This document shows, piece by piece, positions 10,101 to 16,800 of a stretch of 37,895 bases of DNA (the stretch's first letter is position 1; every line of letters begins with the position of its first letter). The notes beneath the pieces are model-generated. The model was given only the letters and a program-made list of their open reading frames with translations. It was not told the DNA's origin and made no database searches. The stretch is from the NCBI GenBank assembly GCA_025358575.1, contig JANYJA010000029.1:1-37895 (forward strand), read 5' to 3'. The position numbers were made by a program, and so were the translations under genes. This DNA comes from Terriglobia bacterium (lineage in GTDB: Bacteria; Acidobacteriota; Terriglobia; Bryobacterales; Bryobacteraceae).

Positions 10101-10493
10101 CAAACCGGCAAGCCTCATCTTTCGACTAGCCGCGCCATTCGTGAAGATTACTTCGGCCTTGCGGAGAACAACGGTTCTTTATTTTTTATCCCCATCAACG
10201 TGCCCGGCGGGACCGGACCGAATCAAGGTGCGTTTGGAACCCTCGGCCGCAACACATTTCGTGGACCTGCTTTCCACAACTTCGACTTCGCTCTGATCAA
10301 AGACACGCCGCTGTTAGTCCGTTCCGGTCGTGAGTTAGCGCACTTACAATCCCGCGCTGAGTTTTTCAATCTATTCAATATCGTCAATTTTGGGCTGCCA
10401 TCCAGCACGATTAGAGGCTCCGGTTTCGGCGAGATCAATCACACGGCAAGCAACTCACGGCAGATTCAGTTCTCACTGAAACTCATGTTTTAG
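7155..10493 (+). CDS. TonB-dependent outer-membrane receptor with carboxypeptidase-regulatory-like domain
   Basis: This 1112-aa protein has a signal peptide ('SGVFVFWFLLSATAASPQ'). A CarboxypepD_reg-like beta-sandwich follows at about residues 30-105 ('GKVRDASGNAVGHAMVLLR' ... 'GNYRFPAARAGRYQLAVEF'). A plug region starts near 110 ('IPLNKRDFSQILLLAAG'; 'FAVNGQRGVEAVFAMDGADISDP'), and a long beta-barrel ends in Phe ('IQFSLKLMF'), as needed for BAM recognition. The size and architecture match Acidobacterial Oar-like TonB receptors, proposed to import polymers or peptides. Substrate is unknown. The GTG at 7155 gives the complete signal peptide; the nearby ATG at 7153 is in another frame. The Shine-Dalgarno is poor. 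The frame is intact, unlike the second receptor in this window. Confidence 0.92.
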   Translation: MRFVSGVFVFWFLLSATAASPQIAGSDIASGKVRDASGNAVGHAMVLLRLAGAEQSVTSDTDGNYRFPAARAGRYQLAVEFDGRQFTLPQALDLPAGHAIDVTLTKEGTLAIYAPASSLSAGKELAGNAVAAIPLNKRDFSQILLLAAGTMTDSNGASNFTQQFAVNGQRGVEAVFAMDGADISDPEMGGATFSNFNVDAVREIQSASGWMAADIGRGAAGFTNIVTRSGSDKFHGSLFEFFRNSALDARNFFDRRSFANPGRIPPFRRNEFGFTAGGPVAKRTFFFAEYQGFRQVLGTTQVLPVPTANERAGIDTTAFPGDTLIVPVNPKIAPLINRYPLPNDPQGPFGTRTYATSSKVATVADQFSGRLDHKLSNATSLFVRYTLDNLNGPTTNPDQSAIDPTFRVVYLDRQKNAVISLTHTPSASFISESSISFTRTTPSFPTPNHTDPALTFGDGLYESFNAAGGSTIAAYGNLFQARQNFSWIHGNHAIKFGAEFRANRDTTYFGTGPNGQYTFGGGTAYSPVNISSGSGAHQIRTGDPLPDTLSALLTGSAFSFNQAVAPASLPQGDQIGVAAITRNNVNVYVEDTWRLSNRFQVDYGLRYELYTPIQERARRSAALRFVNDANGRRQEYLINPEPRYRMDANGWGPRLRLNWMASKGLWIRAGGALTTIPTNIWQDNALTGSGPYVDYPRLTASPGAPLLIGTRISPNQLPGVFTPSGANILASGNSKTVPRNTIWDVDRFSRELAALSPSHQPAPLNMTAISQDFRNAYLATWSLAIERSIASLNASAAYIGTAGVSLPAVNYPNGYAGAIQGFAPYTKFNATGQAVGGFGTEFLITNRSHSSYHSLQTSLQGTVPGGGPDLLASYTFSKSIDDVSTVLGGLGTGAISLPFPQNPFDTRAEKGLSTFDVTHGFSLSAIQDLRAERAAFLNALPRALTAGWQLLTVATLASGSPFTVNSGVQQTGAGSEGADRPDQTGKPHLSTSRAIREDYFGLAENNGSLFFIPINVPGGTGPNQGAFGTLGRNTFRGPAFHNFDFALIKDTPLLVRSGRELAHLQSRAEFFNLFNIVNFGLPSSTIRGSGFGEINHTASNSRQIQFSLKLMF

Positions 10494-10547
10494 GGCCGTC
10501 AGCGCAAACGGGCATTCAGCCGAGCGGACACAAGCGAAAATGGCGGT

Positions 10548-10983
10548 ATGAATCCAATTCCAGACGGGTACCACAGCGTTCAACCGTATTTAATGATCGA
10601 CGGCGCTCTTCAAGCCATCGAATTTTATAAGAAAGCCTTCGGCGCAACCGAGCGCCTGTGCATGAAGCAGCCGGACGGGCGCGTAAGCCACGCCGAAATC
10701 CAAATGGGCGACTCCTGCATCATGCTGGCGGATGACAACGCCGAATTGATGGCGTTCAGCCCTAAACACTATGGCGGGTCGTCTGTGTCACTACAGTTTT
10801 ATACCGACGATTGCCACATACCACCGCGCGATTGCGGCCGGCGCGAAAAGCGTTCGCGAACCTGCCGACCAGTTCTATGGCGATCGCACCGGCGGAGTAG
10901 AAGATCCGTTTGGCTATACATGGTGGATCGCCACTCACATCAAAGATTTGTCGAAGGAAGAATTGGAAAAGTTGTCCGCGTAA
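10548..10983 (+). pseudogene. VOC-family (PhnB/glyoxalase-like) protein, one frameshift
   Basis: The N-terminal half reads in one frame from ATG 10548: 'MNPIPDGYHSVQPYLMIDGA', then 'AIEFYKKAFGATERL', 'GRVSHAEIQMGDSCIMLADD' and 'SVSLQFYTDDC'. After about 10811-10815 the family sequence continues in another frame: 'ATYHRAIAAGAKSVREPADQ', 'FYGDRTGGVEDPFGYTWWIA', ending at TAA 10981-10983. Joined, the pieces make a normal PhnB-like VOC protein of about 145 residues. The change is a net -2 (or +1) nt, for example loss of one GC from TGCGCC. Without the shift it would be a small cytoplasmic metal-binding-fold protein of unknown substrate. If read without correction the first frame runs to 11039 with an unrelated Arg-rich tail. 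Sequencing error is a real alternative. Confidence 0.85.
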
Positions 10984-10994
10984 AATCTCGCGAA

Positions 10995-11030
10995 CCACGG
11001 CTCGGTATGTTTGAATACTCGGGCCGTTGG
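10995..11030 (+). terminator. Long imperfect hairpin after the VOC gene
   Basis: CCACGGCTCG-GTAT pairs with ATAC-CGGGCCGTTGG around a 6-nt loop (GTTTGA). This makes about 14 base pairs with two single-T bulges, 11 nt after the VOC stop. There is no T-run after it, so it is not a textbook intrinsic terminator. It could stop transcription or stabilise the 3' end. Confidence 0.4.
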
Positions 11031-11063
11031 CGGGGGTAAGCTTTGTTCCGCTAGGATAACCAC

Positions 11064-11564
11064 ATGAACGCCTATGTGAAAGCGGCTGCGTGGGGCGCGG
11101 TCGCGGGTCTTCGGGCCATGTCCGCCCCGGCATTCGCGAGCCGCGTCGCCGTTTCGAGTAAGGTCCGCTTAACGTTACGCGCTCTCGCGGTGGGAGAAAT
11201 GATCGCGGATAAACTCCCTTCCACGCCTGACCGCACTTCGGCGCCGGCTCTGGGCGCGCGCGTTATCTCGGGCGCGCTCGTGGGTGCGGCGATGGGCTCC
11301 AAGTCGGGGACGACGCGAGTGTTGTGCGCCGCGCTGGGCGGTGTCGCGGCAGTGGGCGCGGCGTACGCCGGCATGAATCTGCGCAGGAGCGCGGGCGCTC
11401 GGATGAATGTGCCGGACACGGCGATTGCGCTGCTCGAAGACGCTCTGGTCGTCGGCATGGGCAGCGCGTTGCCGGCGGCAAAACGGCGCGATGTGCCGGT
11501 TGTCGCTCGCAAGCCGGTGCTGCAATCCGTGCCCGTACCGAGCTTTGCTGGATTGCGCGCTTAG
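11064..11564 (+). CDS. Small DUF4126-like membrane protein
   Basis: This 166-aa protein is rich in Ala/Gly with several moderately hydrophobic helices: residues about 5-30 'AAAWGAVAGLRAMSAPAFAS', about 70-85 'ARVISGALVGAAMG', and about 88-108 'TRVLCAALGGVAAVGAAYAG'. The pattern 'GLRAMSAPA', then 'EMIADKLPSTPDRT' and 'ARVISGALVGAA', matches the DUF4126-like family of predicted membrane proteins with no known function. The ATG has AGGA about 8 nt upstream. The stop codon (TAG 11562-11564) interleaves with the stop of the convergent oxidoreductase (TTA 11561-11563). No partner is evident. Confidence 0.75.
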   Translation: MNAYVKAAAWGAVAGLRAMSAPAFASRVAVSSKVRLTLRALAVGEMIADKLPSTPDRTSAPALGARVISGALVGAAMGSKSGTTRVLCAALGGVAAVGAAYAGMNLRRSAGARMNVPDTAIALLEDALVVGMGSALPAAKRRDVPVVARKPVLQSVPVPSFAGLRA

Positions 11565-12829
11565 CTGAAGTGGTATTTGTTCGACTTGTCGTCCCAGTAG
11601 ATCTTCTTGTTGTTCTTGAATGAGAGCGTGGCCAGGTGGCCTGAGATGGCCGCCTGCTGGCCGACATTGGGGGGCGCAATGACCTTCTCATTGCCGCGCA
11701 CGGCTTCAATGAAGTTCTTGACGTGGTTGACCACGCCGTCGGGCTCGCCGAAATCCTTTGGACCATTGAGGTGAACTTCAGGACGAGTGCGCGCCGCCAC
11801 CGCGCCCTTGAGTTCCGGATAGAAAAAAAGATCTTTGCGGTTCAGCACTTCGATAGTGCCTTCGTTGCCCATGAACTGTTCGCCATAGCCATAGTGATCG
11901 TTGCCGAAATAGCAGCTATAGTTGATCTCGAAGTTATTGGGGTATTCGTATATCGCGCTTAGAGTGTCGGGCACGTCGCGATCGTCGTTCGCGTCGGTCC
12001 AGCGGTAGCGTCCACCGGAAGCCATGCAGGTTGTCGGCACGGTCTTATCGAGAACGAAGTTCACAATGTCGGTCTGGTGGACCAGCAGATCGGTTGAGAT
12101 GCCGCCGGAGTAGTCCCAATATAGCCGCCACTGATAGTAGCGCTGCAAATTGAAAGCGCGCTTGGGAGCGGGGCCAAGAAATTTATCCCAGTCGGTGTTG
12201 GATTCGTTGGCCGAGGGCGGAATGTCGTAGCGCCACGCGGGCTTATCGGGTGCGGAGTTTCGATACCAGAATGCGCGCACGAAATGGCAGTCGCCGATCA
12301 TCCCCTGACCGACCATCTCCTTGGCTTTGCGATAGAGCGACGAACTTCGATTCTGCGTGCCGACCTGAACCACTTTGCCGGACTTCTCCCAGGCGTGCAC
12401 CATTTCGAATCCCTGCTCGATGGTGTGGGCCAGGGGCTTCTCGATGTAGATATTCTTGCCGGCCTTGATAGCGGCCATGAACATGGGGTAATGCAGATGT
12501 TCCGGCGTCATGATGAAGACGGTGTCGATAGTCTTGTCGTCGAGGATTTTGCGGTAATCGTCGTAAGCCGCGGGAGTGTTGCCGCCTTTGGTCTGGACGA
12601 AATCTTTACCCTTGGCTAGATGCTCGGTGAAGGTGTCGCAGACGGCAACGACTTCCATGTTGGCGGCATTGCCCACGTAGGCCTGGGCCAGGACATGATA
12701 GCCGCGGGTGCCGAGGCCGATCCATCCGATGCGGACCTTGTCGCCGGACGCTTTGGTAGTTTGAGCGGCCGCCGATCCGGCAATCGCCGCTGCCGCCGCT
12801 GAAGATTTCAAGAAGTCACGCCGATCCAT
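11561..12829 (-). CDS. Tat-exported Gfo/Idh/MocA-family oxidoreductase
   Basis: This 422-aa protein begins with a Tat signal ('MDRRDFLKSSAAAAAIAGSA'), so it is exported folded, probably with its NAD(P) cofactor. The Rossmann motif is 'VRIGWIGLGTRGYHVLAQA'. The family catalytic Lys is in 'YIEKPLAHTIEQG', followed by 'VVQVGTQNRSS'. The C-terminal alpha/beta domain includes 'GGISTDLLVHQTDIVNFVL'. Members oxidise or epimerise sugars and glycosides; exported forms such as glycoside-3-oxidoreductase relatives are common in Acidobacteriota and Bacteroidota. The exact substrate cannot be read from sequence. It is divergent from the M28 peptidase with about 132 bp between starts. Confidence 0.92.
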   Translation of the reverse strand: MDRRDFLKSSAAAAAIAGSAAAQTTKASGDKVRIGWIGLGTRGYHVLAQAYVGNAANMEVVAVCDTFTEHLAKGKDFVQTKGGNTPAAYDDYRKILDDKTIDTVFIMTPEHLHYPMFMAAIKAGKNIYIEKPLAHTIEQGFEMVHAWEKSGKVVQVGTQNRSSSLYRKAKEMVGQGMIGDCHFVRAFWYRNSAPDKPAWRYDIPPSANESNTDWDKFLGPAPKRAFNLQRYYQWRLYWDYSGGISTDLLVHQTDIVNFVLDKTVPTTCMASGGRYRWTDANDDRDVPDTLSAIYEYPNNFEINYSCYFGNDHYGYGEQFMGNEGTIEVLNRKDLFFYPELKGAVAARTRPEVHLNGPKDFGEPDGVVNHVKNFIEAVRGNEKVIAPPNVGQQAAISGHLATLSFKNNKKIYWDDKSNKYHFS

Positions 12830-12961
12830 GTGTTGTTTTGCTCCGAAATGATTTTACTCGAAACCGGATGTGCCGCATCAAAGAGTGCCACCACCCCGCG
12901 CACGGAGGATCGGGGCGTCCGGCGTCTCGATTCCCGGCACGCTTGCTATACTGCTCGACAA

Positions 12962-15073
12962 ATGAAATGGTTGCTCGCACTGTTGCTCCCGTCGGTCGTT
13001 TTTTCCGCTGATCCTTCCATCCGCGGATTTCCTCCAGAGACGCTGCCGATGGAACATAAGTGGGAGGAAAAGGTTCGTGCGCTTCCCGATGCAGCGCGCA
13101 TCGGGCGTTATTTGCAGCGCATGTCCGCGAAACCGCACCTCGCCGGGACACCCGCGTCTAAAGCGGTCGCCGAGTACATACTCGGGCTGATGCAGGAATG
13201 GGGTCTCGACGCTCGCATCGAGCCATTTGAAGCGCTGCTGCCGACGCCGAAGACTCGCGTCCTCGAAATGGTAGCGCCCAAACCGTTCCGCGCCCGGCTT
13301 CAGGAGCCGGTCATGGCCGAAGATAAGGACTCTTCAAACGCGGGACAGGTGCCATCGTACAACGCTTACTCCGGCGATGGCGACGTGACCGCGCCGGTGG
13401 TCTATGTGAATTACGGCGTCCCGGCGGATTACGAGACTCTCTCCAAAATTGGAATCGATGTGAAAGGGAAAATCGTCTTGGCGCGTTACGGCGGCAGTTG
13501 GCGCGGCGTTAAACCCAAGGTCGCGTACGAGCACGGGGCCGTCGCGTGCCTCATTTACTCCGACCCGCGCGATGACGGTTTCTTCGCTGGCGATGTCTAT
13601 CCCAAGGGCGCGTTTCGTCCGTCCGACGGAGTGCAGCGCGGCAGCGTCATGGACATGGCAATCTATCCGGGCGACCCGCTTTCTCCGGGATGGGCCTCGG
13701 AGAAGGGCTCCAAGCGTCTGGCGCTGAGCGAAGCTAAAACGCTTATGAAAATTCCCGTGATGCCCATATCGTACGCTGACGCTCAGCCGTTCCTCGCCAA
13801 TCTCGAAGGGCCAGTTGCGCCCGAAGCTTGGCGCGGCGCGCTGCCGATCACGTACCATCTAGGGCCCGGTCCGGCTAAGGCGCATTTCAAGCTTGAGCTC
13901 GATAACAGCACCCACCCGCTTTACGATGTGATCGTCCGCATCCCCGGCACGGATTTCCCGGACCAATGGATTCTGGCCGGCAACCATCACGATGCCTGGG
14001 TGCACGGCGCGAGCGACCCCGCCAGTGGCGCCGCTCCGCTTCTTGAAACCGCCCGCGCGCTGTCGGAACTGCTCAAGGATGGCTGGAAACCCAAACGGAC
14101 CATTGTTATCGCTCTGTGGGACGGCGAAGAATTCGGGCTTGTCGGGTCCACCGAATGGGTGGAGAAGCATTCCGACGAATTGAAACAGAAGCTGGTCGCG
14201 TATATTAATTCGGACAGTAACGGCAAAGGGCACCTTGGTGTAGGCGGCTCGCACACGCTTGAGGGTTTCATGCAGGAGGTGGCGCGCGATGTCGCCGACC
14301 CGGTCACCGGAAAATCGCTCTTGGAGCAGGTGCTCGCGGATGCAGCGAAAACGGCTGCCGCCGGTCCCGCGTCTTTTCGCATAACTGCGCTCGGCTCCGG
14401 CTCGGATTACACCTCGTTCCTGCAGCACCTTGGCATCGCGAGTTTGAATGTCGGTTTCGGCGGCGATGATGCTTTCGGGGGCATCTACCACTCCGATTAC
14501 GACACGTATTACTGGTACACGCATTTTTCCGACACCAATTTCGCCTATGGACGCGCTCTCTCGGAAGTTACCGGCACGGCACTTCTGCGGTTTGCGGACG
14601 CCCCGCTGCTTCCGTTTGAATTCACGCGCTTCACCGCTACCGTGAACCGCTATGTGGATGAAGTCGCGGCGCTGGAAAAGCAGCCGAATCATCCCGACCT
14701 TAGCCCGGTACGGGCGGAACTGGAGAAGCTGAAAGACTCGTCCGCCGCGTACGAAGCCGCTTACAGCCGAGCCCTGCCTCATCTCGCAGCCGCGCCAGCT
14801 GCCAAATTAGCCGGGCTGAATGAGATCCTGTTCCGCTCCGAGCGGGCGATGACTTTGAACGCCGGACTGCCTGGCCGCGATTGGTTCAAACACCGCATCT
14901 ACGCTCCCGGCACTTACACTGGCTACGGAGTAAAGACGTTGCCCGGCATCCGCGAAGCTCTCGAAGCGAATCGTCCCGATGAGGCAGCGTCGCAAGCGGC
15001 AGATGTCGTGAAAGTCATCCAGAATTTGAACTCTGAAGTGCAGCAAGCCGCTAGTCTCCTCGGCGCTCTCTGA
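12962..15073 (+). CDS. M28-family glutamate carboxypeptidase II-like exported peptidase
   Basis: Starting at ATG 12962 gives 703 aa with a clean signal peptide ('MKWLLALLLPSVVFS'). The frame is open further upstream to 12830, but that adds 44 polar residues ahead of the signal and is rejected. Domains in order are a PA domain (about 110-310), the M28 zinc peptidase core (about 310-530) and a transferrin-receptor-like dimerisation domain (about 580-700). Zinc ligands and the catalytic base are visible in 'NHHDAWVHGASDPASG' (about 341-356), 'WDGEEFGLVGS' (about 385), 'YINSDSNG' (about 414) and 'YHSDYDTYYW' (about 510). It likely cleaves C-terminal acidic dipeptides in the periplasm. A TATACT at 12947-12952 could be a -10 box, which would give a very short leader. 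Confidence 0.92.
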   Translation: MKWLLALLLPSVVFSADPSIRGFPPETLPMEHKWEEKVRALPDAARIGRYLQRMSAKPHLAGTPASKAVAEYILGLMQEWGLDARIEPFEALLPTPKTRVLEMVAPKPFRARLQEPVMAEDKDSSNAGQVPSYNAYSGDGDVTAPVVYVNYGVPADYETLSKIGIDVKGKIVLARYGGSWRGVKPKVAYEHGAVACLIYSDPRDDGFFAGDVYPKGAFRPSDGVQRGSVMDMAIYPGDPLSPGWASEKGSKRLALSEAKTLMKIPVMPISYADAQPFLANLEGPVAPEAWRGALPITYHLGPGPAKAHFKLELDNSTHPLYDVIVRIPGTDFPDQWILAGNHHDAWVHGASDPASGAAPLLETARALSELLKDGWKPKRTIVIALWDGEEFGLVGSTEWVEKHSDELKQKLVAYINSDSNGKGHLGVGGSHTLEGFMQEVARDVADPVTGKSLLEQVLADAAKTAAAGPASFRITALGSGSDYTSFLQHLGIASLNVGFGGDDAFGGIYHSDYDTYYWYTHFSDTNFAYGRALSEVTGTALLRFADAPLLPFEFTRFTATVNRYVDEVAALEKQPNHPDLSPVRAELEKLKDSSAAYEAAYSRALPHLAAAPAAKLAGLNEILFRSERAMTLNAGLPGRDWFKHRIYAPGTYTGYGVKTLPGIREALEANRPDEAASQAADVVKVIQNLNSEVQQAASLLGAL

Positions 15074-15076
15074 TCC

Positions 15077-15988
15077 ATGCAAACGCCTTGGGGCAGCCTT
15101 CCTGTGTGCGACACCCACGTGCATTTCTTTTCGCACCGATTCTTTGCATCGCTGGCCACCCAGAAACATGTGCCGATAGACTCGCTCAGCACGCTGCTCC
15201 ACTTCACGATTCCGCCGCCCGAAGCCGAAGATCTGGCTGACGTCTGGCACGCCGAACTCGACCGCCACCAGGTCAACCGAGCGGCTCTGATCGCCAGTAT
15301 GCCCGGCGATGAAGAGTCGGTATCCACCGCGGTGGCGCGTCACCCGGGTCGCTTCCGGGGCTTCTTCCTCTTTGATCCGACGGCACCGGGTGCTCCCGCG
15401 CGGCTCGAAACGGCGCTCGCCTCGGGAAGGTTGCACGGGGTCTGTCTCTTTCCAGCGATGCACCGCTATTCCGTGGCGGAAGAGCGCGTCCGCTTCGTGT
15501 TCGATATTGCCAAGGGTCATCCCGGCACCATCGTGTTTGTGCATTGCGGCGTGCTTAGCGTGGGGATTCGCGCCAAGCTGGGGCTGCCTTCGCTCTTCGA
15601 CATGCGTTTTTCGAATCCAATCGATTTACACGCAGTCGCGCTTGCGTATCCGCAACTGAATTTCATCGTGCCCCACTTCGGCGCCGGATATTTTCGCGAG
15701 GCCCTGATGCTTTGCGATCTCTGCCCCAACGTCTATCTCGATACATCAAGCAGCAATCGATGGGTGCGGTTTCAGCCTGAAGCGTTTGACCTCGCCGCCG
15801 TTTTCCGCCGGGCGCTGGACGTGTGCGGTCCTGAGCGTCTCCTCTTTGGTTCGGATTCGTCGTTCCTGCCGCGCGGCTGGAACCAGGCTATTTTCAGTGT
15901 GCAGGCGCAGACTCTGTTTGACATGGGAGTCAGGGAAGCGCACGCCGCGCTGATATTCGGTGGCAATTTCAATCGCCTCTTCCCCTGA
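15077..15988 (+). CDS. Amidohydrolase-2 family (ACMSD-like TIM barrel) enzyme
   Basis: This 303-aa protein starts 3 nt after the M28 peptidase stop, so it is probably co-transcribed. Motifs of the Amidohydro_2 family are 'VCDTHVHFFS' (HxH metal site), 'IVFVHCGVLSVG', 'LNFIVPHFGAGYFREAL' and 'ERLLFGSDSSFLPRGW' (metal-binding Asp). The order and spacing match the ACMSD/uronate-decarboxylase-like barrels that perform non-hydrolytic decarboxylation or hydrolysis. There is no signal peptide, so it is cytoplasmic. The substrate is not identifiable. The pairing with a secreted peptidase gene does not define a pathway. Confidence 0.88.
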   Translation: MQTPWGSLPVCDTHVHFFSHRFFASLATQKHVPIDSLSTLLHFTIPPPEAEDLADVWHAELDRHQVNRAALIASMPGDEESVSTAVARHPGRFRGFFLFDPTAPGAPARLETALASGRLHGVCLFPAMHRYSVAEERVRFVFDIAKGHPGTIVFVHCGVLSVGIRAKLGLPSLFDMRFSNPIDLHAVALAYPQLNFIVPHFGAGYFREALMLCDLCPNVYLDTSSSNRWVRFQPEAFDLAAVFRRALDVCGPERLLFGSDSSFLPRGWNQAIFSVQAQTLFDMGVREAHAALIFGGNFNRLFP

Positions 15989-16053
15989 GACTTTCCCGGC
16001 AACAGACCCACTTCCCCTTTATCACGTTCCAATTCCTTCGGGGAAGGCCGGCT

Positions 16054-16800
16054 GTGCCCAACCGCAACCGGCTCGTTCAGCTTCGTAGAATTTTACTGGC
16101 GGCACATCGGATGCCCGCATATCGCGTTGCTTTGGCGAATGGCGGCCTCGATTCCCGCCGCGCCGTGCGCCGCCTCAAGTCGGTGGATGATGCTTTGGCC
16201 CGTCTGCCCCGCATCGATCTTGAGGCCTTCCGCACTGCCTCCTCGGACCACTGCATCGCTCGTGTCACGGAGAGACCGCGCATTTTGTCCGGGTCCGTGG
16301 CTACGTTGCGTCAATCCTCGAAACCAGCCGTTCTCGATTCCGTCGTCGTCCGGACTGGTTTGACTGACCCGCCGCTCAATGATTCCGACCGTGACCTCCT
16401 CTGGCGCAAATTTGAAGTCCCGGTTTTCGAACATCTATTGGGCTTCGACGGTAACACTCTGGCTCGCGAATGCGAAATCCATGAAGGCCTGCACGTGGTT
16501 CCGCAAAATGCAATTCTGGAACGAGTAGAAGGCGAACTGGTCGTAACGAGTTTGACCGGCCTGGACTACCCAGCGCTCCGCGTGCGAACGGGCCTTACCG
16601 CCGATTGGGAATCCGCACATTGCGAATGCGGCCAGACCGAACCGCGCCTGTTGAACCTGCTTCTTAAAAGGTCACCCGCAAGCCTAACTGCGCTTGAAAC
16701 GGAGTTCCCTGCTGAAACACCGTGCTCGAATCGTACTTTCCCGTGGTCGGGCTCTTTAGCCGCTCAAATCGCGGATCCACGGGCGCCGGCTGCCCGCTAG
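16054..16800 (+). CDS. Shortened PaaK (phenylacetate-CoA ligase)-like protein without the AMP-binding core
   Basis: This 248-aa frame has a GTG start with a strong GGGGAAGG about 6 nt upstream. Residues 5-65 resemble the N-terminal helical start of PaaK-like adenylate-forming enzymes ('LRRILLAAHRMPAYRVALA', 'DALARLPRIDLEAF'). Residues about 155-200 resemble the later region ('EGELVVTSLTGLDYPALRVR', 'TG', 'CECGQTEPRLLNL'). The Gly/Ser/Thr-rich ATP motif and most of the central domain are absent, so ligase activity is unlikely. The last 45 codons are antisense to the 3' end of the second TonB receptor and do not look like family sequence, so the original C-terminus may be lost. It could be a remnant or a small lineage-specific protein. 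Confidence 0.55.
   Translation: MPNRNRLVQLRRILLAAHRMPAYRVALANGGLDSRRAVRRLKSVDDALARLPRIDLEAFRTASSDHCIARVTERPRILSGSVATLRQSSKPAVLDSVVVRTGLTDPPLNDSDRDLLWRKFEVPVFEHLLGFDGNTLARECEIHEGLHVVPQNAILERVEGELVVTSLTGLDYPALRVRTGLTADWESAHCECGQTEPRLLNLLLKRSPASLTALETEFPAETPCSNRTFPWSGSLAAQIADPRAPAAR

Noticed and set aside
12830-12961. Upstream start of the M28 peptidase at 12830
   Set aside because: It would bury a clean signal peptide behind 44 polar residues; ATG 12962 is better.
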